Below are positions 1-6,258 of a DNA stretch of 9,061 nucleotides, one piece after another. The notes under the pieces were generated by a model. The model ran no database searches. It worked only from the letters and a program-made list of their open reading frames with translations, and was not told where the DNA came from. The DNA comes from Parcubacteria group bacterium SW_6_46_9. GTDB taxonomy: Bacteria; Patescibacteriota; Minisyncoccia; Phycocordibacterales; SW-6-46-9. The position numbers were made by a program, and so were the translations under genes. Position 1 is the first letter of the stretch, and each line of letters begins with the position of its first letter. Location of the stretch: contig PXPA01000021.1 in NCBI GenBank assembly GCA_003022255.1, positions 1-9,061 on the forward strand, written 5' to 3'.

Positions 1-218
1 CTCAGCGTCTCAAGGAAGGAAGCCAGCCGGTAGAAAATTTGCTGGCACACAATCCGTTTGCTGATAATCCACCGCAGTATATTCGCGCCCGCATCCAGAA
101 TTACGAATTTACTGATTTTTCCGTGTGGCGGAAAACCGGTGATTTCTGGGAGACTGGCCCGTCACAGGTTTATTTCTCACCGGCTTCAGTTGGTCGTAAT
201 AACACCTTCGAGCGCTGA
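1..218 (+). CDS. Lipase maturation factor-like protein, C-terminal end (partial)
   Basis: The window opens inside a gene read in the frame beginning at base 3 and ending with TGA at 216-218, about 71 codons. The visible C terminus contains a segment LLAHNPFADNPPQYIRARI followed by YEFTD and an aromatic/basic patch (VWRKTGDFW). This matches my memory of the C-terminal block of the lipase maturation factor 1 family (NPFP..PPKYIRA.L..Y.FT...WW.R). Members are multi-pass membrane proteins; the N-terminal membrane part lies upstream of the window. The role in bacteria is poorly defined; the vertebrate member helps fold secreted lipases. Family assignment rests on one motif, so it is fairly but not fully secure. 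The gene ends 44 bp before the next start. Confidence 0.7.
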   Translation, partial: QRLKEGSQPVENLLAHNPFADNPPQYIRARIQNYEFTDFSVWRKTGDFWETGPSQVYFSPASVGRNNTFER

Positions 219-242
219 ACGGGATTTGTTACAATAATCTCA

Positions 243-248
243 TATAAT
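243..248 (+). promoter_or_regulatory. -10 box (TATAAT) before the first secreted-protein gene
   Basis: A perfect TATAAT lies 14 nt before the ATG at 263. It predicts transcription starting near 255 and a leader of only about 8 nt. No convincing -35 box and no Shine-Dalgarno sequence are visible. The box sits in very AT-rich sequence, so a chance match is possible. Confidence 0.45.
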
Positions 249-262
249 TTTAATAGTAATAT

Positions 263-991
263 ATGCCAAAAAGTAAGTGCGTATATATTATTTTTCTGTT
301 TGTATTTCTACCACTTTTTGCAGGGGCGCTTACCGTTTCTGCACCTGGAGATCCCTGGTTTGCCATCGAAGAAATTGATGTTTCTGTACCCAATTCTTTA
401 CCTGACAGTGTCCAGGTTAATCATTTTACGTCAGATGATGGAGTTATCTTTCGTGTTAAAAACACTGGCAGCGAGCCATTATATATCAGTGCTGACAGCC
501 TTGATGACAATTCCAATGTCGATATCACTAAAAAGCCACCATTTGATAGTTGTAACGGCTACTCCGGTCCTTACAAGCTGGTTGATGGAACGATATATGA
601 ATGCACTAACTACGAAGCATCCAATGCTGAGGTGAATTGGCGAGACGCCAACGTGCCTCAGAAGGGAGGATGGGAAGAGTTTGATCTAAAATCTCTCGAT
701 TCCAAATTTCATAAAGCATGGAAGCGGGGTGATAATCGTCCGAATAACGTTTCCATTCCGAAGCCAGTTAATTTTTCCTTTCAAGTTCTTTATGGCGGAA
801 GGTTACATACAATTTCCGGAATGACATCTTTTGCCTTAAATAAAGATTACAATCCGACAGCCCGCCAAGATACACTGGAAGCGGCACACGAAGACTGGCC
901 ACCAAATTCTAACTCATCAGGTATACTGTACTGGTTGGAGGCAGCAAAAAATACAATTACTAATACTATTCAGCGGCTGTGGTTTGAGTAA
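263..991 (+). CDS. Secreted protein of unknown function, copy 1 of a tandem pair
   Basis: The 242-residue product starts with a clear signal peptide: K3/K5, a hydrophobic run at about 8-20, then a small-residue stretch. I do not recognise a domain. The mature part opens with DPWFAIEEIDV, then N-SLPD, and looks beta-rich. It has two cysteines (C97, C114) that could pair. The segment KRGDNRPNNVSIPKPV at about 154-169 is followed by a strand-like block ending ALNKDYNP (191-198). The C-terminal 20 residues (YWLEAAKN...IQRLWFE) look like an amphipathic helix. The next gene (1053-1823) has the same order of motifs and is a diverged paralogue. The stretch is more AT-rich than the protease/redox genes downstream, which hints at an accessory origin. 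The start has no Shine-Dalgarno sequence; a -10 box just upstream suggests a very short leader. Confidence 0.85.
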   Translation: MPKSKCVYIIFLFVFLPLFAGALTVSAPGDPWFAIEEIDVSVPNSLPDSVQVNHFTSDDGVIFRVKNTGSEPLYISADSLDDNSNVDITKKPPFDSCNGYSGPYKLVDGTIYECTNYEASNAEVNWRDANVPQKGGWEEFDLKSLDSKFHKAWKRGDNRPNNVSIPKPVNFSFQVLYGGRLHTISGMTSFALNKDYNPTARQDTLEAAHEDWPPNSNSSGILYWLEAAKNTITNTIQRLWFE

Positions 992-1037
992 GAAATAGAA
1001 CCATTTTGAAGTTTACTTGCCAGAAATTCTTGATAAG

Positions 1038-1046
1038 TGATACTAT
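1038..1046 (+). promoter_or_regulatory. Extended -10 promoter placing the transcript start at the ATG (leaderless mRNA)
   Basis: TGATACTAT reads as an extended -10 element (TG, one base, TACTAT at 1041-1046). The usual 7-nt distance puts the transcript start at 1053, the A of the ATG, so the mRNA is predicted to be leaderless. No Shine-Dalgarno sequence exists upstream. Predicted from sequence alone. Confidence 0.45.
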
Positions 1047-1052
1047 AAATTT

Positions 1053-1823
1053 ATGAAGAGGATAGGCTTTCTATTCCTGGTGTTGATTTTTGTGTTAATC
1101 CCGAGCTTTGAAGCCTCAGGACGCAGTGGCAGTGATCCCCTTCAGTGGTTTTCAATTGCGGATATTAAATTAAATACTCCTTCGGGCCTGCCAGATGAAT
1201 TCGACGTGAGCTTTTCTACATCAAGTCGGTCAATATCATTTAAGCATGGCGGTGATAAACCAGTTTACGTTCAAATTGATAATGCATCAGCAACTTTAAA
1301 CTCACGTGTTGTAGGGTACGACGGTGATAAAGAAGAGTATAGGAATAACAGTGATATACCTGACGCTCTTGAATACCCCTGGATACCGAAATATAAAATT
1401 GTTAACAATAACTTATACATATTTCAAGATCACAAAGACCTTACCGGTAGCCAAAAAGAAAAAAACCAGTTCCACCTCTACGAAAATAACAAACGCAACC
1501 AACCTAACTGGGGAAGCGTTTCTTTGGTCGATTTTTTTCCAGAACTAGAAGATGTGATGAAAAAAGGGGGTAGAGATCGGCCAAAGAAAGTTGAGGCTCC
1601 GGACCCAATGAAGCTTGAAAGTGACAGAATCCTCTATGATGGCAATTTCTATAATTTTACTGCCACCGTAGAATTTAAACTCAACGAAAGTTACAACCCT
1701 AATGTTCAACGACCAAAACCAACTCCCTTGCCACCTTTCCCAAAAAATGACCAGCCATTCTGGATTGAATTTCTTGGCGACATCCTGGGTTCGCTAGAAA
1801 ATATGTGGGAAAGAGTGTTTTAA
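1053..1823 (+). CDS. Secreted protein of unknown function, copy 2 of a tandem pair
   Basis: The 256-residue product has an N-terminal signal peptide (K2 R3, hydrophobic 4-18, then SFEASG). It is a diverged paralogue of the preceding gene product. Shared landmarks in the same order are DPLQWFSIADIKLNTPSGLPD (here 28-48; WF-I--I, then LPD), PVYVQID (70-76), YKIV (114-117), KKGGRDRPKKVEAPDP (170-185), and the strand block ending FKLNESYNP (208-216). The C terminus again ends in an aromatic amphipathic helix (WIEFLGDILGSLENMWERVF), after a proline-rich linker at 217-236. It has no cysteine, unlike copy 1. The middle (about 86-150) is charged, rich in N, D and K, and poorly conserved between copies. 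No function is recognised. Secretion plus duplication suggests a surface or exported accessory role, which is inference only. Confidence 0.85.
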   Translation: MKRIGFLFLVLIFVLIPSFEASGRSGSDPLQWFSIADIKLNTPSGLPDEFDVSFSTSSRSISFKHGGDKPVYVQIDNASATLNSRVVGYDGDKEEYRNNSDIPDALEYPWIPKYKIVNNNLYIFQDHKDLTGSQKEKNQFHLYENNKRNQPNWGSVSLVDFFPELEDVMKKGGRDRPKKVEAPDPMKLESDRILYDGNFYNFTATVEFKLNESYNPNVQRPKPTPLPPFPKNDQPFWIEFLGDILGSLENMWERVF

Positions 1824-1937
1824 TTAAGTCGAAATCACATTCCTCGTGTGGTTCATTAGCAGGCAAGTAAACCACGATTATTTACTAAAAGTATTGAAAA
1901 CTGATACGTGAAAGTGGAATTTGTCTTGCAAAAGCGC

Positions 1938-1943
1938 TACAAT
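1938..1943 (+). promoter_or_regulatory. Possible -10 box (TACAAT) before the third secreted-protein gene
   Basis: TACAAT lies 9 nt before the ATG at 1953 and would start transcription near 1950, giving a leader of about 3 nt. It falls inside the N-terminal extension that would exist if translation began at 1908, which argues for the later start. There is no good -35 match at 17 bp. Confidence 0.35.
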
Positions 1944-1952
1944 AAGATTGCT

Positions 1953-2561
1953 ATGGCAATTACTTTTCATCAGGTTAAAAGATTACTGCTTATGGGGTTG
2001 AGCATCCTTTTTGTGTTTTTACCTCTTGCTGGCTTAGCCCAAACAACCTCAGATGCTCAAAAGCTTCCGCCGGCGATTCCGCGTGGTTTGCAAAATGCTA
2101 CAACAACTGTTGAGCATCCGCCGGTTACAGTTGATGTTGGCATCAAGCGGCGGTTTAACGACTCGCCGGAGGCACTGGCCGAACACGAAATGAAAGCAGC
2201 GAATGTTATCAACAAAACCCGCTTGCAGATATTTGCTCGCCACGTAGCGATGACTGAGCCGATTGAACGTATGGATATTGGCGGTGAGGAGATTATTATC
2301 GTAATGGACGGTCCAGCTAAATTGTTTGGGTTTATTCCCACGTCAGTAACCTACGAGACAACCGCAACCTTTAGCGACGGAGTTGATGACGTATCAACAA
2401 CAATTAAAAGTGGTTGGCTACGACACCTGACAACAGAACAAAAGCCGGAAGCAATTTCTGAGAAGGTGACACAAACCGTCAACCAAGCAGACTATCTGTC
2501 GGTAACCCAGCTACGAGCTGTTATTACCGAAGCGATCGTGAAGGCAGTAAACAACCGATAG
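1953..2561 (+). CDS. Secreted protein of unknown function
   Basis: I chose the ATG at 1953 (202 residues) over the in-frame GTG at 1908. It gives a standard signal peptide (MAITFHQVKRLLL, hydrophobic to about 28, then LAGLAQ followed by TTSD), and a -10-like TACAAT sits just before it. The mature protein has no cysteine. It starts with a proline/threonine-rich linker (about 31-60), then a mixed alpha/beta region with a helix around EALAEHEMKAANVINKT. A strand-rich part with EEIIIVMDGPAKLFGFIPTSVTY follows, then a C-terminal helical segment rich in T, V and A. I do not recognise the family. It ends 1 bp before the GTG at 2563, so it is probably co-transcribed with the metalloprotease behind it. 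A role in the same envelope system as the two proteases is inferred from position only. Confidence 0.8.
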   Translation: MAITFHQVKRLLLMGLSILFVFLPLAGLAQTTSDAQKLPPAIPRGLQNATTTVEHPPVTVDVGIKRRFNDSPEALAEHEMKAANVINKTRLQIFARHVAMTEPIERMDIGGEEIIIVMDGPAKLFGFIPTSVTYETTATFSDGVDDVSTTIKSGWLRHLTTEQKPEAISEKVTQTVNQADYLSVTQLRAVITEAIVKAVNNR

Positions 2562-2562
2562 T

Positions 2563-2692
2563 GTGGACGGCAAGCACACAGACTTGCAGATTACTGAGGT
2601 TGGCGAAACAACCTCAGTAAGAACATTTAGAGCCGGAGCCGATCCAGCCCCGGCCGTGGTATGTTCGCTGGGGGCGACGAGTCATTGGCGTC
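2563..2692 (+). other. Probable frameshifted N-terminal part of the first metzincin
   Basis: A GTG at 2563, right after the previous stop codon (2559-2561), opens a reading frame giving VDGKHTDLQITEVGETTSV. At base 2620 the coding signal appears to move by one base. From 2621 the frame of the downstream protease reads EHLEPEPIQPRPWYVRWGRR and runs straight into the membrane segment encoded from 2693. That frame has TAA at 2618-2620 and no ATG, GTG or TTG between 2621 and 2692. A one-base indel between about 2600 and 2621, or a sequencing error, would explain this and give a natural type II membrane protein N terminus. The alternative is that translation simply starts at GTG 2693. Confidence 0.45.
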
Positions 2693-3301
2693 GTGTTTAT
2701 CTTTGCTATGCTGTTTTTAGGCGGCATTTATCAGTTCGGGCTGTTTCAGCAGACGCCGGCAAGCACCCCCGCGGGTCAGTATCAGCCGGCAGTAGACAAA
2801 CAAACTGTCAGTATTCCGGCAACTGTTTACGTGCTGGATCAGGCGAGCCAAAACACTCCGCCGGCAACCACGACAAAGCGTTTAATAGAACGGACGAACG
2901 CAGTACTTACTCAAGCCCGCGTGCAGCTGAGTCCGGCAACAACGACGGTTATTCGCACCGATGATCTGCAGTCTTCAACCGGACGGTTGGCGGCATCACC
3001 AGACAGACTCAAGGATCAACTGCCGGCACTGCGCTCTGATCGGCTGCATATTATTGTCTCCCGAGGGTTAGGTGGGCTCAATGGTGTTGCCTTTCCGGGT
3101 GAGCGTGTCGTGGCTGTCTCCGAGTACACGACGAGTTTTGATTTTCGGGTACTAGCGCATGAGGTTGGTCATATTCTTTCTTTGGATCATGTTAATGATA
3201 AGGCGAATTTGATGTTCTCTGGCAGTAGCGGTACCCAGTTGACCACAAAGCAGGCAACGGTAATGCACAACCACGCACGTCAATTTGTATCCTCAGAGTG
3301 A
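2693..3301 (+). CDS. Membrane-anchored matrixin-like metzincin zinc metalloprotease
   Basis: Numbered from the GTG at 2693, the product has 202 residues. Residues 1-18 form a membrane segment (VFIFAMLFLGGIYQFGLF), so the protease domain should face outward. A proline/threonine linker covers about 21-62. The zinc site is HEVGHILSLDH at 156-166: H156, E157, H160 and H166 fit the metzincin HExxHxxGxxH pattern, except that the usual glycine is serine at 163. A Met-turn candidate is M174 in ANLMF. The segment GGLNGVAFPGERVVAV before the motif fits the edge strand of the metzincin fold. There are no cysteines. The real N terminus is probably longer and frameshifted (see 2563-2692), with RWGRR on the cytoplasmic side of the membrane helix. 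Substrate is unknown. The next gene encodes a second metzincin, so this is a protease pair. Confidence 0.82.
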   Translation: MFIFAMLFLGGIYQFGLFQQTPASTPAGQYQPAVDKQTVSIPATVYVLDQASQNTPPATTTKRLIERTNAVLTQARVQLSPATTTVIRTDDLQSSTGRLAASPDRLKDQLPALRSDRLHIIVSRGLGGLNGVAFPGERVVAVSEYTTSFDFRVLAHEVGHILSLDHVNDKANLMFSGSSGTQLTTKQATVMHNHARQFVSSE

Positions 3302-3312
3302 TATAATAAAAA
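3297..3312 (+). promoter_or_regulatory. Extended -10 promoter (TGATATAAT) before the second metzincin
   Basis: The block AGTGATATAATAAAAA contains a perfect extended -10 (TG, A, TATAAT at 3302-3307). The TGA of the preceding gene's stop codon (3299-3301) doubles as the TGn element. Predicted transcript start is near 3314, 15 nt before the ATG at 3329. The same 16 bases occur unchanged before gap at 8412-8427. There is no clear -35 box, as is normal for extended -10 promoters. It would let the second protease and the redox genes be transcribed apart from the upstream genes. Confidence 0.6.
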
Positions 3313-3328
3313 ATGTTTCGTTTGTTTT

Positions 3329-4231
3329 ATGCGGACAGCATTAATTACAACATTATCGGTTCTTGTTGCCGGCACAGCCATGTATGGCTTGGTGCAGGCG
3401 AATGTGTTTCAGACCACTTGCAATTATCCGCTGACCTATCAAGTTGGTAGTATTGATTCTGAGTTTAGCGTGGCTACATCCACAGTGAAGGAGGTGTTGT
3501 CGGATGCCGAGCAGGCGTGGGAGGAAAACACAGACAAAGAACTTTTCCGTTACGATCCAAGCGGCGGGCAGATCACCGTTGACTTTGTGTACGACAAGCG
3601 TCAACAGCGCACGGAAACCAAAAACCAGCTTTCTGATGACTTGTCTACACTGGCGGAAACTCATGACGGGCTTACCGAAAATCTTAAGACGAAACGATCA
3701 CGGTACCAACAGATTGTTGAAAATTACCAAACAGTTCGTCGGCAGTACGAAGCAAGTCTTGAAGACTATAACCAGCGGGTTGAGCGGTTAAATCGGCAAG
3801 ACCGTATTTCTTCCGGGACTCGGGCTGAACTGGACCAAGAAAAGCAGCGCTTGTCGGATGTACGGGCGTCTTTACAGCAGACACGAGAGAGCCTACTTTC
3901 ATTGCGGTCGGAAATTAACAGTCTCACCGATCAGGCTAACCGGCTGGCTGAAGAGTACAACCAGGCGGCTAATACGTTTGTGAGCCGGTTCGGTACGACC
4001 AGCGAATTCAGCCAGGCAACGTACGAAAGTAACACGATTACGGTGTACCAGTTTGAGCAGGCGGACGATCTCAGGTTAGCCCTTGCGCATGAGCTGGGCC
4101 ACGCGTTAGGTATTGACCATGTCGGCGATCCGCAGGCGGTAATGTATCGTTTGATGGATCAGCAGCCGCTGGATGACATTACGTTGACTGCCGCTGATCA
4201 AAAAGCACTAAAGGAGACATGTCGGCTGTGA
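3329..4231 (+). CDS. Secreted matrixin-like metalloprotease with an inserted coiled coil
   Basis: The 300-residue product begins with a signal peptide or anchor (about 1-25: MRTALITTLSVLVAGTAMYG). Residues 34-88 look like the N-terminal half of a matrixin fold: a helix with AEQAW, then the strand GGQITVDFVYD. Residues about 92-216 are a long, highly charged heptad-like helical stretch, predicted as a coiled-coil hairpin. The catalytic part follows: TITVYQFEQADD, then HELGHALGIDH at 254-264 (H254, E255, H258, H264) and Met-turn M272 in AVMY. The coiled coil is thus inserted between the edge strands and the zinc helix. There are exactly two cysteines, C31 and C298, one at each end of the mature protein, positioned to form one closing disulfide. 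The 3' end overlaps the VKOR gene, whose product forms such disulfides. Substrate is unknown. Confidence 0.88.
   Translation: MRTALITTLSVLVAGTAMYGLVQANVFQTTCNYPLTYQVGSIDSEFSVATSTVKEVLSDAEQAWEENTDKELFRYDPSGGQITVDFVYDKRQQRTETKNQLSDDLSTLAETHDGLTENLKTKRSRYQQIVENYQTVRRQYEASLEDYNQRVERLNRQDRISSGTRAELDQEKQRLSDVRASLQQTRESLLSLRSEINSLTDQANRLAEEYNQAANTFVSRFGTTSEFSQATYESNTITVYQFEQADDLRLALAHELGHALGIDHVGDPQAVMYRLMDQQPLDDITLTAADQKALKETCRL
4211..4216 (+). promoter_or_regulatory. Shine-Dalgarno sequence (AAGGAG) for the VKOR gene
   Basis: This is one of very few Shine-Dalgarno sequences in the window. It is only 2 nt from the ATG at 4219 but 11 nt from an in-frame GTG at 4228 that overlaps the previous stop as GTGA. 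Neither spacing is ideal, so the VKOR start stays uncertain between 4219, 4228 and the ATG at 4249. Confidence 0.5.
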
Positions 4232-4692
4232 CGTTTGTGCAAAAGCACATGTTAACTCGGTCGACGGCTTTAGGCCTGCTTGTCGTTTTGGTTGCAGTTG
4301 GTTTTGCTGATACGATTTACTTGGTGATCAAAGATGCAACCGGCGGACCGGTTGTTTGTAATGTGGTTGAAGGTTGTGGCGTTGTTCTGGAAAGCAAATG
4401 GGCGACAATTGGCGGTATACCCACTGCTTTTTATGGTCTCGGGTTTTACGGATTACTGGCAGTGTTCGCGATAGCTTACACCATCTGGCGTGATCATCAG
4501 CTACTTTTGCTTATGGCGCTTGTGTCCACAATCGGTGTGATTGTGTCTGCCTTTTTTGTGTATCTACAACTTTTTGTTATTGGTGCCATTTGTGCGTACT
4601 GCATGCTATCAGCATTGATCATGACGGCTATTTTTGGACTTGTTTGGACGCTTGTGTATCGTGACAGAGTTCATCGCAAAACTTCTTCATGA
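4219..4692 (+). CDS. Vitamin K epoxide reductase (VKOR) family membrane thiol oxidoreductase
   Basis: The 157-residue protein fits the four-helix bacterial VKOR family. These enzymes pass electrons from a periplasmic DsbA-like protein to quinone and so drive disulfide formation outside the cytoplasm. The active-site CxxC is CAYC at 125-128 in the last helix pair. The loop cysteines are C47 and C53 (CNVVEGC). The conserved block SKWATIGGIPTAFYGLGFY follows, with hydrophobic helices at about 16-36, 69-88, 96-118 and 120-146. No thioredoxin domain is fused, so the partner thiol protein must be encoded elsewhere. The gene overlaps the metalloprotease by 13 bp and the next gene by 4 bp (ATGA), indicating one operon. 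The two-cysteine protease upstream is an obvious candidate substrate pathway, by inference. Confidence 0.9.
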   Translation: MSAVTFVQKHMLTRSTALGLLVVLVAVGFADTIYLVIKDATGGPVVCNVVEGCGVVLESKWATIGGIPTAFYGLGFYGLLAVFAIAYTIWRDHQLLLLMALVSTIGVIVSAFFVYLQLFVIGAICAYCMLSALIMTAIFGLVWTLVYRDRVHRKTSS

Positions 4693-6011
4693 ATACCGAA
4701 ACTCACACAGACCAATCAACAGGTCAGCCAACCCATGTTGTTGTGTTAGGAAGCGGGTACGCCGGTGTTCACGCCTGCCGAAAGCTTATCAACAAGCAAA
4801 ATCTATCCGAAGATCTGAAAGTAACGTTGATATCTGACGTTGATCATATGCTTTATGTGACGATGATATACGAGGTACCGGCAGGTAACTTAGCACCGTC
4901 TTCAATTCGTCAGCCGATCCGGACAATGTTTACCGCCGATAATGTCCACTTTCAAAAAGGCACGGCAACGGAGATAAACACCCAAAACCAAACAGTTCAT
5001 TACAAAACGGACGGGCGGGCAGAAGATTTGGACTCAACCCAGGAACTGGCTGTCTCGTATGATTATCTGGTATCGGCTATCGGGTCGGAAACGGAGTTTT
5101 TTGGTACCCCCGGAGCAGCAGAACATGCGTACCGACTGAAAGACCTTAACCAAGCGAAAAGGTTAAAAAATACGTTAATTCACAACTTCGAGAGAGCGAA
5201 TCTTGAAACTGACAAAGAAAAGATAAAAGAGCTTTTGTCGTTTGTTGTCGTTGGTGGTGGTCCAACTGGTGTGACACTTACAGCAAAACTTGCAAATTTA
5301 CTCAACCATGAGCTGGCTGACTCGTTCCCGGATCTGATTGATTATGCTGGCATTACGATTCTGGAGGCGAAGGATACCGTTGTCGATCGAGCCGGGCTGT
5401 GGTTTTCCAACAAAGTGGCGGAATCACTTGCGGCGATGGATCGTGTCAGTATTCAGACAGGGTGTTGTGTTGACCGTGTCCGCCCGGATGGCGTTGTTTA
5501 CAACGACGGGGAAGAATTACGATCGGAGTGTGTTATCTGGACGGCCGGTGTCAAAGCCCGGGAGATAGACTTCGCAAATGAAGATGTCGTTAAAAAGCAT
5601 GAGCACTCCCAACGCATTCATGTCACGCCCAAGCTGCACCTACCAGAAGACCAGCGTGTGTATGTTGCTGGTGACCAGGCGTGGGTTGAACGGATTGATG
5701 CTGACCAACCCTACCCAATGCGAGCCCAGTTTGCCGTCCGCCAGGGCCAGCATGCTGCGGAGAATATTCTTGCTGATATTCGTGGGCGAGGCAAGCAGAA
5801 TTTTTACTGGAATGATAAGGGTATTGTTATTTCGGTTGGCCACGGCCAAACGTATGCGGAAGTGTTTGGTATTAAGATGTCCGGCCTGCCGGCAACGATT
5901 GCCTATAAATCAATCTATCTGATGAGCACAATTGGGGTCCGCAATAAATTCCGCGCGATGCTTGAGTGGTTTATGAATATGTTTCTGCCCCGCGACATCT
6001 CCGAATTATAG
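4689..6011 (+). CDS. ndh: Type II NADH dehydrogenase (NDH-2)-like FAD oxidoreductase
   Basis: The 440-residue product has the two-dinucleotide-fold layout of NDH-2, a monotopic membrane flavoenzyme that oxidises NADH and reduces quinone without pumping protons. The FAD-binding motif is VVVLGSGYAGVHA (17-29). YDYLVSAIGS follows at 125-133, and the NADH-binding fold is VVVGGGPTGV (186-195). The acidic tip is at E226 (ITILEA), then CVIWTAGVKA (281-290), VYVAGDQAW (324-332) and AQFAVRQG (346-353), which aligns with the quinone-site AQxAxQ region. The C terminus (LPATIAYKSIYLMSTIGVRNKFRAMLEWF, in the area 400-428) is the amphipathic membrane-binding region. The ATG sits in ATGA with the VKOR stop, so translation is probably coupled. 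VKOR delivers electrons to quinone and NDH-2 does too, so both need a quinol oxidase, not seen here. Length is normal. Another pyridine-nucleotide-disulfide family member is a less likely reading. Confidence 0.85.
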   Translation: MNTETHTDQSTGQPTHVVVLGSGYAGVHACRKLINKQNLSEDLKVTLISDVDHMLYVTMIYEVPAGNLAPSSIRQPIRTMFTADNVHFQKGTATEINTQNQTVHYKTDGRAEDLDSTQELAVSYDYLVSAIGSETEFFGTPGAAEHAYRLKDLNQAKRLKNTLIHNFERANLETDKEKIKELLSFVVVGGGPTGVTLTAKLANLLNHELADSFPDLIDYAGITILEAKDTVVDRAGLWFSNKVAESLAAMDRVSIQTGCCVDRVRPDGVVYNDGEELRSECVIWTAGVKAREIDFANEDVVKKHEHSQRIHVTPKLHLPEDQRVYVAGDQAWVERIDADQPYPMRAQFAVRQGQHAAENILADIRGRGKQNFYWNDKGIVISVGHGQTYAEVFGIKMSGLPATIAYKSIYLMSTIGVRNKFRAMLEWFMNMFLPRDISEL

Positions 6012-6134
6012 CCGCCTGTTTGGCACATTTCTTTGTCATCGCCTTCGGTACTCGCTCGCCTTACCTGCAAGGTAACGTAAGGCTCACTTCGTTCCTCGGC
6101 GCTTTCGCGAAATCCGCTCAAACAGTCGGCTATA
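6007..6134. repeat. Long inverted repeat overlapping the ndh stop codon
   Basis: The arms TATAGCCG plus CTGTTTG (6007-6014, 6016-6022) pair with CAAACAG plus CGGCTATA (6119-6125, 6127-6134): 15 pairs around one mismatch. The interior contains further palindromes: GCCTTAC/GTAAGGC (6058-6064, 6077-6083), TTACCT/AGGTAA (6061-6066, 6070-6075), and TTTCGCGAAA (6103-6112). The ndh stop codon (6009-6011) lies inside the left arm. No T-run follows, so it is not a simple terminator. It looks like a cruciform-forming intergenic element, perhaps a mobile palindrome; it may also stabilise the 3' end of the ndh mRNA. Confidence 0.6.
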
Positions 6135-6258
6135 TTGGTGTTGACCTTTGTACACGTTTAGTTGACTACCGCTAAGTATTTCTTCGTTGATGCCGCAAAT
6201 TTCATCAAATTTGGAAACTTGACTCGCTTTTGTATTGTTTTTACATTCCATATACCAC

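Noticed and set aside
1011..1872. 11-bp inverted repeat GTTTACTTGCC / GGCAAGTAAAC flanking the second secreted-protein gene
   Set aside because: Matches of this length between arbitrary points are expected by chance in 9 kb. No transposase or target duplication supports mobility.
1908..1952. Upstream GTG start for the third secreted-protein gene
   Set aside because: It would add a charged stretch before the signal peptide and contains a -10-like box. The ATG at 1953 gives a standard signal peptide.
2563..2964. 133-codon open frame starting at GTG 2563
   Set aside because: After about 2620 it only shadows the metzincin frame and its sequence lacks any protein-like pattern. Only its first 19 codons are kept, as the probable frameshifted start.
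3353..3664. Minus-strand frame of 103 codons over the second metzincin
   Set aside because: The + strand frame has clear family motifs. The reverse frame has no promoter, no recognisable domain and an atypical composition.
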